Below, piece after piece: positions 36,347-47,750 of a stretch of 64,000 bases of DNA. The notes below the pieces were generated by a model. The model was not told where the DNA came from and did no database searches. It worked only from the letters and a program-made list of their open reading frames with translations. The DNA comes from Auanema rhodensis. Lineage: Eukaryota > Nematoda > Chromadorea > Rhabditida > Rhabditidae. The stretch is taken from assembly GCA_964057225.1 (NCBI GenBank), contig OZ059899.1:7564001-7628000 (forward strand), given 5' to 3'. Numbering within the stretch: position 1 is the stretch's first letter; the number at the start of each line of letters is the position of its first letter. Position numbers and translations under genes: made by a program.

Positions 36347-37892
36347 ATGGCTCCGTTTGCCTCAGCAGTGAACGTCATATCAGGCTTGAACATGGCTTCC
36401 GAGTATTACGCGCCAGGTTTGTGAAGTTAAATAATATATTTAAGTTCGTTAATCTCAATACTTAGGTGCAACTATGAAGACAATTGCACAGAAAAGACGA
36501 CAAATGGAAAATCGAGAATTTTTTGAATTAGCTAAGGAACTCCCATTATCAAGAGCAATAAGCGCCCAGCATATAGATAAGTTAAGTATTTTCACTTATT
36601 CATATAAATGTTTTTTAATTTCTTTATTATCCACAGTAAGTTGTATTCTTTCCGTTTCAATACATGCAAATGTTACTGAAAAAATACAAAATTTTATCGT
36701 TTTTAGACTTCAATGGTAAGATTAGCTGTAACATACATTAAGCTTCATACTGTTCTTCCGCCGAACACGTTAAGCTATTCCAGTTAGTTGTACCAAACTG
36801 CAATTACAGTGATTTTTAAATTTTAGATTTTGATGCATTTTGGAGTTCGAATCCTCTTGATGTCAGTGATATCATATAATAGTTTAAAATAAAATATATT
36901 ATTTTAGTTAATGGATAGTTTTTTAATGGTATTAGATACAAAGGGCGATATTCTTTATGTCAGTGAAACTATTAGTATATATTTAGGATTATCTCAGGTA
37001 TATGAATTATAATAAAATTGCCGTTTTTCTAAGTAAGATATTTCATTATTCAGGTCGAAATGACTGGAAGCGCAATTCATGAATATATTCATGGAGATGA
37101 TTGGCAAAAGTTTCAATTGGTAATTTCATTGTTTACAAAAGTTTCTAACAAAATTGATGTAGGCTTTTCAATATTCATTAAATTGGATTGATTCTTGTAA
37201 TGTTCGGGTTAAATCTAGCTTAACTAAAAGAGCAAACAAAGACTCGGGAAGTTCATCACCAGGATACAAAGTAACATTCGCTCTTGAAAGAAATCTGATT
37301 TATAACTATATTAGGTTTTGAAAATGGATTTTATTGGACATGGCAATAGTCGACTTTTGCATTGTTTTCCATTACCATCACTTATTCTATCAACTGTCTC
37401 AATTCAACCGTATTCTTTTGTATTAACAACTACAGTTGATCTAGTTGTTATAAGTTCTGATGAAAAGTAAGATTATAATGTATTTAATTAATTTTTTTAT
37501 ATATTTAAGAGCTGATGAGTTCCTTTGTGACTTTTTTGCTCGAGGCTCGGGTTTAAAAGGATTATCTTTTTATTCATTAGTACATATCTCTGATTTAGAT
37601 ACTATTAGAAAAATGCATTACGAAGGTAAATCTAACAGTTTAATGAAAGTTTGATTTGAAACTAAAATTTCTTCTTAACTTTTTAGTTTTTGCTCTTGGA
37701 GCCTATCGTACTCCTTATTTCCGAATGATTCTTCGTCAACAATGCCAGACATTCTTTGTTGAGGTTTGTTCTATCAAAATATAAAATCAGATCATTAACT
37801 TTTCACCAATTCAGTCGACTGTGTACCGATATTCATCATCAGCAAATAAAACTACCGTTGATACTATAACTATAATTATTAATTGCTTATAA
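36347..37892 (+). CDS. hlh-34: bHLH-PAS transcription factor of SIM/NPAS/Trachealess type
   Basis: DNA-binding factor expected to dimerise with an ARNT (AHA-1) partner. The first exon MAPFASAVNVISGLNMASEY leads into a basic helix-loop-helix: IAQKRRQMENREFFELAKEL, PLSRAISAQHIDKAS, MVRLAVTYIKLHTVLP. PAS-A follows with LMVLDTKGDILYVSETISIY and LGLSQVEMTGSAIHEYIHGDDW, the form shared by SIM, NPAS1/3 and Trachealess. PAS-B is represented by YSFVLTTTVDLVVISSDE, FYSLVHISDLDTIRKMHYE and GAYRTPYFRMILRQQ. The protein stops soon after PAS-B (37890-37892), so the long activation tail of vertebrate relatives is missing. The hlh-34 name rests on overall resemblance and could be another SIM/NPAS-class worm gene. 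Confidence 0.82.
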
Positions 37893-38216
37893 ACTTTCTA
37901 CATTTTTCTTTATTTTAATTCCTTTTTCTTCAAAAAACTTCATTATTGTCTTGAAAAACTTTGATATATCCTACATCATAAAACTTTAATTTGACCATCT
38001 GTTCCTCATTGTGTTGTTTTCTAAAAAATTTTCAACTGAATTGCTAGATATCTGTCTTGTGCTGAGAAGAAGTCAGTTTCCAGTGATCATATAAGATTAC
38101 ACTTTGCCAAAGTATTCGTCGATTGTGGCTGCAAATTCACTTAACTTGATTGCATTCTTTCTTTAATTTTTAATTATTTAAATTAATAAATTATTACTTT
38201 TACGAATTTGCTGAAG

Positions 38217-40439
38217 ATGACGCCAAGTACTGTTCTTTCTAGATTAGGAAAGTCTGTTGGCTTAGAAATTTTCAGAATAAATGTATGTTGACTTAAAGTA
38301 TGATGAGTTTGTTTCTTTTGAAATACTTTCAGAAATTTGAACTAGAACCTGTGCCTAAACAACAATTTGGTGTATTTTATACAGGAGATTGTTATGTTTT
38401 GCTAAATGTGATACTGATCAAAGTAAATATTTTGAAAGCTTTCACTTTAAGACAAAGAATAGTACCGAGTGGGATGTTCATTTCTGGCTGGGAAACGATG
38501 CTACCAGTGATGAGATTGGAGCTGCTGCGATCTGGGTAAGTTGAAAATCCGACTTTCGATCCAAAAACAGAAGATATCTTCCTAGACTGTTGAAATTGAT
38601 AATTCATTGGGTGGTTTTCCAGTTCAACATAGAGAAACACAGCATCATGAATCCCCACTCCTCTTATCGTATTTTCCCGATGGATTGAGGTTTTCATTAA
38701 CAAAAAAGAGAACATAACTTTTCTTCTCTTCCAAGATATTTGGATGGTGGATATGCCTCAGGATATCATCATTGTGAGAATCCCTATGATAACTGGAAGC
38801 CAAAGCTTTTCCATTGTAAAGGAAAAAGAAACATTCGGTGTACCCAGGTAACAAGAAATCAATTGGTATGCAATTTTTAATGAAAAATATAGGTTAAATG
38901 TGCTAAGGAATCATTGAACCGTGGAGATGTATTCATTTTGGATCTTGGAAAAGATTTATATGTTTGGATGCCACCAGAGAGTGGTCGATTAGAAAGAATT
39001 AAGGTTGGATAAAATAATTAACAAAAACTTAAACATTTCTTAGGGAATGGCTCGTGCTAAAAATATTGCTCTTGTTGAAAGACATGGTGAAGCTCAAGTT
39101 CATATTCTTGGTGAGATTAAAACATATCAATCAATTTTTAAAATAAATTAGCAAGATTTTTTTAAAGATAATGATGATTGGAAAACTGATGCCAAGTTTT
39201 GGTCATATTTCGGTGGAAAATCCGTCATACCCAATATAGCAACAGCTAAGGATGATGATGAAGACTTCTGGAAAATACATACCAAACTTCTGTCTCTCTG
39301 GAAGTAATATTTCGTTTAACATAAAAAATAAAATAAAATCCAATTGTTAGGGTATCTGATGCTTCTGGTGACATGAAAGTCTCAATTGTAGCAGAAGGAG
39401 AGCTTAATCAAAAATTACTTGATTCCAATGTATATTATAGGAAGTGATATTACTAATATTGTTTTGATCTTCAGGATGCTTTCATTCTTGATGCTTCATC
39501 TGGAGGAGTTTTTGTTTGGATTGGGAAAAACTGTACAATTGCTGAAAGACAGAAAGCTGTAACTTGGGGAGAAAAATATCTGAAGCAACGTGTATGTTTC
39601 TTTTTCAGCTATCAAATGTTTTTTGTTTGTTAAAACTTTGAATGTTTTTCATTGCAAGGGTCAGTACATGCCAGCTGTTCAACAACAGATAATAAAAGAT
39701 AAAATCAGCTTTTTTCAAGCAACATATAAGATCAAAATATATTTTTAATATAAGTTAATTCATCGGGTTTATTAATTATTTAGAATCTTCCGGAATGGAC
39801 CCAGGTTACTAGAATTCTTGAATCTACTGAACCTCAAACGTTTACTCAATGGTGAGAACTTTTTCAAAAATGTTTTTTCAATTACGTTTTCTGTTCTTTA
39901 AAGGTTCTTGAACTGGGTAGATTCAAAAAAAGACAAATCATTTCACCCACATCTATATCAAGTTTCTGATGAAAGTGGTAAGATTGTTGTTGAGGAGGTT
40001 GCAAACTTCACCCAAGAGGTTCAAATCAACACAAGATCTTTTAGTATCTAATAATTTTTTTCAAGAGCCTTGATGGAGATGATGTGATGATTTTGGATGC
40101 CTTAAACTTGATCTATGTCTGGGTTGGAAGCGGTGCTACTCCGAATGAAAAGAAGGGAGCTCTGGATAAAGCTAAGGTGCAGCAATACCTCAGTGAACGC
40201 AGTTTAAAAAAACGAATTCAGAAATTTTTGGAGCAAAGTCAGCTTCCTCGTCACAAGAAGGCAAACATTGACACCATTTATCAGGGGCAAGAAACACCTA
40301 CTTTTAAGAAGTTTTTCCCATCCTGGGATGAAAAGCTTTTCAAAAATGTAAGTTTCAATCAACTACTTTATAAGCTATTTAAAAATAATTTCAGCAAGTA
40401 CGCTCGGTAGCTAATATGCGAAAGCTTCTGTTCCAATAA
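38217..40439 (+). CDS. gsnl-1: Gelsolin-like actin-severing/capping protein, four domains
   Basis: Cytosolic actin regulator. Start at 38217 ([20 protein letters not shown]). Gelsolin repeat 1: [11 protein letters not shown] then [20 protein letters not shown]. Repeat 2: [38 protein letters not shown]. Repeat 3: [34 protein letters not shown]. Repeat 4: [37 protein letters not shown]. The C-terminus ([16 protein letters not shown], stop 40437-40439) follows repeat 4 directly. Four repeats rather than six match the C. elegans GSNL-1 type as I recall it. Linkers include an acidic KDDDEDFWK stretch. Around twelve short exons. No secretion signal. Confidence 0.9.
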
Positions 40440-41684
40440 TGTCAAATATAGATTGGTGATTCTTTTTTTTTGTCAAATAAATACCTGTATCACTTTTGTA
40501 TTAAGAATAAATTGTTTAGTGTTTTTAAATTTATTCTAAACTAAACAAGATTTTATGCCAATGACGCTTTTAAATTCTGGCTTTAAACTGAAGGTAAAAC
40601 AAGATGAAAAATAAAGATAAATCTGACTAAATCCGGTTGATAATAAGTTTCATTTTCATTTTATTCAACAACAAACAAGCAAACTAAAAAGATGATTTGA
40701 CCAGATTCTCAACCTCCTTAGTTTCTGTCTCATGTCCAGTATTTCTCTACAGTTAGTCATGTCGACTGGTAGTGAGTATATATTTCTCATATATTATTCT
40801 TTATTCTTCTAAGACAAAACGAAAATTTATAATTTTTAAAATATATTTGTTCTTCTTTATATTGAAATCAAATCGTTCAATGAAAAAAATGTTCATTGAA
40901 AGTTCATCTAATCTTTGAATACATCTTATTTCAATGTTTGATTTGTTATTCTTGAATACTAACTGTAATTTGTAACAATTTTTTAATATTTTTGTTTATT
41001 TAGAGAAAAAGAACATAAGTTTATTCATTGAAACATATACTTTCACTAGCTAAGTTGTTGAATGAAGACGTTCTGATTTTTGAAATCGAATTCGACGATT
41101 AGCAAGCAATGGTGAAATAGAATAAATTTTCATTTCATTTCTTCATATACATTGCCGTTTCTTAGAATTAACTCGTATATCGTCTTCTCACTACAACCGA
41201 ATTAAGTGAAAGAGAAAATGAGGAGGATATATAGAGAGAAAATTGAAAGAGAGATGAATAAATAACGATAGATATCTACCGAAAAGAGAGAAAGAGAAAA
41301 CATCGAAGAAAGCTGAAATGAACAAGGTGATGGTGAGCTCATCTCAACATGTTCGACCGGTTGCTCCCATTTAAGGCTGTCGACAGATGTAGTCGTTTAT
41401 AAGATCCGTAAGAAAGATATGTTCAACCTCAGCTACCATCGATCCTATCGTCTTTGTCCGCGCAATTGCTCATCTTCTATATCCTCGTTAGGTCTCATTT
41501 TCTGTTTTATTTCTTATTCAATTTTCCACTTAGCTGATTGTATACATAGTTTTCCATTTATTCGTATTGTTTCAAATCTAACTTCACAGTTTTCTCTTAC
41601 AAAGTACTGTTGTATGAACAAATGATTCTTCTTTATTTATTCTTTATATACATATATACTTATTGAAATTCAATATTTAAAGAA
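40440..41684. other. Intergenic region between gelsolin-like and SWEET genes
   Basis: 1.24 kb. Mostly AT-rich, with a purine-rich stretch (about 41200-41330, many GAGA steps) and a C/T-rich stretch near 41420-41600. Open frames there are short and without motifs. It presumably includes the SWEET promoter. Confidence 0.55.
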
Positions 41685-43016
41685 ATGGAGCTCTCAATCT
41701 CTAACCTTTTTGCCATGTATACATCCAATATCATCTGGAGCTTATTTTTGACTTCGACAGCAATACATGCAGTTGCATTGATCACGAGTCCAATGTGAGA
41801 GTTTTAACCTTTTTCTTTAATGAAATTCTATTTTGATTCTTATTCAAGTGTGAAATTGAGAAACTTAACTAAACTAAAGAAAGTTTCATTTTAAAATACA
41901 AATTTCCTGTTATTCTATGAACACTTTTATAGTTTTTATTATTCAGACAAGCTGTGTACAAATGGTTTAGACGAAAAAGTAGTGATAGTGATACATGCCT
42001 GCCATATATATGTGCTGTTATGGGGTAATAAGCATTTTTATTTCAGATTTTAATCTGGTATTGTGACAATCTATAAATCTTTTTTACTTTTCTGCTAATA
42101 TGTCCAAACCATTTAGATCATCACTATGGCTAAAATATTCGATTTTCTTACGCGATGTAAAGCTAATCCTGCTTCAAACTTATGCTGTTTCAATGCAAGC
42201 AGTTTTTCTTGTAGTACTCTTGTACTATAGATCAAAAAAGGTGAATAAAACTTGGAAAAAATAAATAAAATAATAATATTTAAGAGAAAGCTTTCCAAAG
42301 GAGTTCTTGGAATGGTAGTAGGGTTAAGCTTGTTATTCTACTATATTGACTGTTTAAATGAAGAGGATGGCAAAGAGGTTTGTAGTTTAAAATCTGAATA
42401 CTAACATATTCTATATAAATCTAGTTTTCTTTCTTTTTTATTCGATCTATTCAATTTCATTATATCTCAAGCATTTTTGAAACTTCCGGGTGTATAAGAC
42501 TTTTTTTTTCTGAATTGAATTCTTGTATATACTAATATATATCGACATATATATATATTTTACCTAATATATTCTATAACTTATATATTTCAAAATAATA
42601 TTGAGTATTTAGTTGACGGGACAAATAGCATCAGGTGCGCAAATTGCTGGATCACTTGTGTGTCCATGGCTAATTGTAATATTTGATATATGTATATATA
42701 TATATATATCTATATAAATATGATAATATATTATTTATAATTTATTTTAGTATAAAGCTGTGTCATCAAAATGCATAGATTTTGTTCCGTTGGCTCCTGT
42801 TGCATTCACATGGGTAATGGAAGCACATGCTATTATCTACAGTATTGGAATTGATGATTTCTACATGATGGTAAAGAATATATTATAAGTTTGAAAAAAT
42901 AAAATTATATATTTCAGTTAGCAAATACAATTTTTTTCTGTATGGATGGATCATTACTAGCGTGTTTCTTTATATTTCCAACACAGAAGTCTTTACTTAA
43001 AACTCAAATTAAATAG
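41685..43016 (+). CDS. SWEET (SLC50/MtN3) sugar transporter
   Basis: Seven-helix facilitator made of two MtN3/saliva repeats around a linker helix; transports mono- or disaccharides across plasma or organelle membranes. The start at 41685 gives MELSISNLFAMYTSNIIW. The first repeat includes AVYKWFRRKSSDSDTCLPYI and, after introns, LLQTYAVSMQAVFLVVLLYY. The second repeat contains QIASGAQIAGSLVCPWLIYK, CIDFVPLAPVAFTWVMEAHA and MMLANTIFFCMDGSLLACF. The Pro residues following the repeats' substrate-binding helices are present. Ends LKTQIK TAG (43014-43016). Nematode swt genes form a small family and I cannot tell which this is. Confidence 0.92.
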
Positions 43017-43535
43017 TTAGGAAGCAAGTTCAGTGATAATAGATGAAATTTGTTTTTTCTTGTTTTGGAAACACAAATTCCATAATTGGAATAAACACGG
43101 GTGTATTTACTCAGTAATAAAATTCTTTTTCTTTCAAAGTATTTTATGTTCATAATTCAGAAATTTAAATAAAATAATGAGAATATGTATGTGAATAATA
43201 TGATAAAACGAAAAAAAAAACATTTTTTTTATTAAACATAACGACCCGCAAAAAAGACTGTTGTCGCATCTTAAGTTCGTAATAAAATCGAAAAAGTACA
43301 TTATAACAAGTAAATTATACGAGGTTTTACATAACATCATACATACATATATATCACAGATTTTGTGGAAACAGATTGATGAGGAGAAATATTAAGGACA
43401 TTTGTTGAATACTTTACATATTACTTATAGATATTTAGTAGGCAATGATTGACATATACATATAGTTAAAGTAAAAAACAAACAATTTAATTTACTGTTA
43501 TATAGAAATATATGTAATATATGGCTTTTATTTGG
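43017..43535. other. 3' intergenic region between convergent genes
   Basis: 519 bases between the SWEET and peptide-receptor stops. AT-rich with A and T runs; a short minus-strand open frame has no motif. Nothing supported. Confidence 0.55.
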
Positions 43536-44120
43536 TTATATCCTATCTCCAGCATCACTTTCAGATTCCTTGATTACTGTTAATTTCTCAATTAAAGCTT
43601 CAGCTGCTGGTGCCGATGTTGTATTCTTTCTTGGAACATCACGCCTATAATTATTTAGAATATTATGTACTTCAATTAAAATAAATATATTATGTTCATA
43701 CATATTTTAAATGAAAAATATATGATTATTAGTATTCACTTCTTTTTTAATTTCTATGTACTTCGTCTCTTTCTTCAATTGTCCGTTTTTAGCGAAAAAG
43801 GATAGGATCTAGACATGTATTTCTCTTGAGAAAGCAGATTAAATTCGAATTCTAAGTGGATAGCGGTCAAAGATCTTTTGTAAGTTCGAGTAGCAATTTA
43901 ACGTTGATAGTTGTACATATGAGATAAAAAAAATTTAAAAAATGACTGAGATGAATAATATTTTTTGAAATTTTTTAAGTTTCAATCAATAAAATAATGA
44001 TTGCTTACCTTAAACTTCCTTCATTTTCTTTGCTTGAGCTCCGTCTGCTTGAACCATTTCTACCTCTAAGAGTAGAATTTTTTGTTGATCTATGATACAT
44101 AAATATAAATAAATTCTTTA

Positions 44121-44158
<38 letters not shown>

Positions 44159-46614
44159 ATTGAATATAATATAGTGTTTAAAGTTACCTAGTATATAGAG
44201 ATATAGGTGTTGTTGGTTGTCCTTTAACCCGAGGTGGTCGAGTTATTTTCTGACATGTAATAACATGAGCACATATTCGACGAATATCAGGATTAATAAG
44301 GCAGTAGAAGTAGAAATTTAATGCAAATTTAGTAAATTCAAGAAGATTCACAATAGCTCTCACAATCTAAAAATGAATAATAATAGAAAATATTGGCAAA
44401 AATGCCTTTTATTACTTGAAAATCAAAATTATTTGAACGATTATCAGCAACCAACATAGTTAATGGTGCTGCTGGTATAGTACATAGGAAGAAAACTATA
44501 ATAATAGCAAATAGCAGAATAAATAATCGTTTTTCTTCCTGAAAATAGTTTCATATGAATACATAATGCTTGTTGAAAATTGTTGAAAGACCTTTTCACT
44601 TTTCTCGTATACAAATCGTTTTTGTGAATTCGATAGTCGTTCCATTCGATCTTTTTTTGTGTTTCTAAAAAAAATTTTAATTATTTCTATCTATAAATAA
44701 GAAATAAATTATAATTACCTATAAGTTATTAATATTCTAGCATTAAAGAAAGCTACAAGAAAGAATGGAAAGATTCGACTGATTAATTCTCGAATAGCCT
44801 CATAGATTACAAACCAATCTGGTCGTATTGTGTCACATACTACATATGGGCAAACATCTTCGGGTATTAAATGCTAAAATATATATTTTAAATTAAAATT
44901 AAATATTATATATTATAATACCTGTTCAATGTAATCATGTAAATTATGTACATTTTTCTTAATTGCCCATGGAGCATATATAACAAAGTTGAATAAATAT
45001 GCTAGACAGAATAAAAGAAAGCATATTTTACTAAAATAATTTTATTATTATATAGATAATAAATGAAAGTGAAACATACCGAGACCTCATTCCATATGCA
45101 AAAGGTTTACATACTGCAATATATTGAGACAATGTTAGAAAAACAACAATCCAAACGGAGGCACCCATTAATCCATTTGCCTATAAATAAAAATAAATTT
45201 GTTTAATATTATTGTATATATCTTCAAATATTTGTAAGTTCTTAAATATATATATATATATATATATATAGCTATATATATATACACGTACATACATATA
45301 TATGTGTTCACATTATTTTTTACTATACAAAGAGTTTTATATCAAAACTCAATCAAATACATCGGAGGAAATATGTTTAAATTCAAAATGAAATAAGGAA
45401 TTTAGTCAAGTAGCTGGATTGATTTTAGATTTCTTCTCATCTATAAATCACTTCATGATGAAACTACGTTATACAATTTATTAAATAAATGAATACGTAT
45501 ACTTATTTTAAAAAAATTGTTTGTTTATAAGATATAATAGTTTTAAAATATTTGAATACTTACTAGAGGAAAACCAATATGTGCATAGAAAAAAGCTGAA
45601 AAGGATGAACATGCTCTAAGATCCAACAACCACATAATCATTGGTATCACAGAAATGTGTGTGAACTGTAAAATAGAAATTAATTAATCAGAATTACTGA
45701 TAGTTTTACTTTTTTTGTTTTTTCAATTTCTCTACATATCTCTCTCCCTCTCTACATATCTCTCTCTCTCTCTCTCTACATATATATCTCTCTCTCTCTC
45801 TCTCTACATCTCTCTCTCTCTCTCTACAACCCTCTCTCTCTCTACATCTCTCTCTCTCTCTCTGTATATATGTATATTTTTTACTCTCGTTCACTATATC
45901 TAATCTCTATCTTATTTCAATGGAGAAGAGTATGAGTTCCTCTTCAATATCAGTTAAAGCCATTGCAAACTTCTGGCCTACTTGGCCTCAAAGTCAAGTT
46001 TTCTCAATTTTAAGCAATTTCAGTGTGATTGTACTTCTTGAATTTTGCTGCTTGAGTTTAGAAATGAGGCTTTACCCTCCAATGTCTATGCTTAATAAGA
46101 TCAGCAGTGCTTGCGCTTCAGCAAACCAAATGAAGAGCCAGTCAAAAACACAACGTAGTGTAAACGAGAGAATTGAATTAGTTACGAGAATACGATGAAA
46201 CATACCATGTTCCAATAAAACAAAAGAAGAAGAATTAGATTTACAGTAAAGATTATATGCATAATAATTTTTATATTATATCGTATTGAACGTTAACTAC
46301 ATACCAAATCTGTCATAGCTAGAAGTGTGAGATAAGTATAGATTATTGAACTTTTGCGTAGTAATGGATGAGTTAATGTTATAACAGTTAGAACATCACC
46401 CACAATACCAAATGTTATAATTAACGGAGCTATATAAGCATATGTTATCTGAAACAAGTGATTTTGAAGAAGTATGTACTTCAATAACTTCACAAACCAT
46501 ATTAAGATTTGACAACGGCATCTCAGTAGTACGATCATTGAGAACAGATATCCAATTAACAGAACCATTATGTGCTGATCTTATAGTTTCGCACAGAACA
46601 TGACTTGAAGGCAT
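43536..46614 (-). CDS. Class A peptide-receptor-type GPCR (FMRFamide-receptor-like)
   Basis: Seven-helix receptor, probably neuronal. The start is at 46614 (MPSSHVLCETIRSAHNGS) or the in-frame ATG at 46650; the former follows an AT-rich leader. The extracellular N-terminus has an NGS sequon. TM1 reads YIAPLIITFGIVGDVLTVIT, TM2 YLTLLAMTDL joined over a 540-base intron to THISVIPMIMWLLDLRAC, TM3 ASVWIVVFLTLSQYIAVCKP, TM5 ELISRIFPFFLVAFFNARIL, TM6 LFILLFAIIIVFFLCTIP, TM7 FTKFALNFYFYCLINPDIRR. The DRY position reads SQY and NPxxY reads NFYFY, variants seen in some invertebrate peptide receptors. The C-tail is rich in Ser/Arg and Thr (RGRNGSSRRSSKE) and ends SDAGDRI (stop 43538-43536). Confidence 0.85.
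44126..44154. repeat. AT dinucleotide repeat in a GPCR intron
   Basis: A perfect alternating AT tract. Similar tracts occur at about 45246-45276 (same gene), 52099-52127 and 58292-58314 (PPM1L introns). Confidence 0.85.
45736..45862. repeat. CT-rich microsatellite in a GPCR intron
   Basis: About 127 bases of CT repeats interrupted by ACATAT/ACATC units, read as GA on the coding strand. It lies in the large intron separating the TM2 halves. It generates spurious Ser/Leu and Arg/Glu open frames on both strands. Confidence 0.9.
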
Positions 46615-46650
46615 TTTGTAATTGGAGATGAATAGAACACGAAGGAACAC

Positions 46651-47750
46651 TCAGTCAGATCAATGAATATCAGATGACTATTAGTAGTATTAGCTGTAGA
46701 ATTGGAGCTAGACCATCATTCAGTTGACGATGTAAGGGAGAGAATATAAGCTGAAGACTCTGTTGAAAAAAAAACTGTCAGTGAGTGAAGTGATGTCGAA
46801 AATTCGGAAAAGGAGGTTTCCAGAAAATCTGAAACATCTTTGAGTTGTTCTGATCATTAAAAAGTTGTTTGAAACATAACCACAGACATTGAACTCTTAT
46901 AGTGGATATGTTTCAAGTTCATGAACTTTGGTTAAATATTTGAGAAATAACAGGAAAAGGGATAAAAAATAGAAAGGAAACAAAAAGTGAAATTCGAACG
47001 GAACCAAATGAAATAGATAAAAGAGCAGTGGGATACAAAACTGAATACAATAAGGTGAATGTAAAGATGCCTAACGAATGCTTTAGGAAGCTTCGACGTA
47101 GTAGAAGATGACAGTAAAATTGATCATGTGGTCGGGTGGAGGAGAATATCCAAATGACAAAATCAACGAAGCGAGCATCATCAACATAAGGAAGATGTTC
47201 AGACGATGAAGGCGAAAACGATGAAGAAGTATAAGACTGGAGACAACGACATCGAGTCTCGATGAGCACTGATTGGCTTTCGGGAGAGGGAGAAGAGAAT
47301 CAAAGGCTCACCACTACTCACTCAGCCATTTCATCAGATGAAGAAACAGATTGAGTATAAAGAAGGAAGCTGTGAGGGATAGGCAGACGAGATGAAGAGA
47401 AATGAAAAGAGAGTATAATAGAAAGAGAAAATGAATAGTATGAGAGAGAAAAAGGAATAACGAAAGAGAAGACGCGATGAGGATGATTGTGAGTTTTTAT
47501 ATGATGATGCTGATAAATTGAAGGAAATCTTTCAAAAACAAGTAAGTTGGAAAACTTATTGTTAGGTAGACAAGTTCAGAAACAAAGAAATGAATTGGAA
47601 AGTTCTGGACATTCTCAAGAAAAATTCAGATGGCAACGAGAAATGACGGAAGACATCTTAGTTCCGATTGGATTCCGAATGACAAATCGTAACAAGTTAT
47701 GAGAACTTTTAGTACATGTTTACATCTTTTGTTTTAATATAAAAATATAC
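46651..47750. other. Purine-rich region between GPCR start and PPM1L stop
   Basis: 1.1 kb upstream of the peptide receptor. The part from about 46900 to 47520 is strongly purine-rich (GAAGA, GAGAGA steps) on the plus strand. Open frames are compositional, with Ser/Phe-rich translation on the minus strand. Likely promoter DNA for the receptor; no gene is supported. Confidence 0.5.

Noticed and set aside
36836-36870. GTTCGAATCC-like T-loop of a tRNA.
   Set aside because: It lies in coding sequence of the bHLH-PAS gene region and no acceptor stem, D-arm or anticodon arm can be folded around it.
45706-45903. Overlapping frames of Arg/Glu and Ser/Leu repeats.
   Set aside because: Both are translations of the CT/GA microsatellite.
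45920-46198. 92-residue frame in the GPCR intron, and its antisense hydrophobic stretch, as a possible missing receptor exon.
   Set aside because: TM2 joins cleanly across this intron (MTDL to THISVIP) without extra sequence, so the region is intronic.
46919-47269. 116-residue minus-strand frame rich in Ser and Phe.
   Set aside because: It is the complement of a purine-rich stretch with no motif, no splice context and low-complexity composition.
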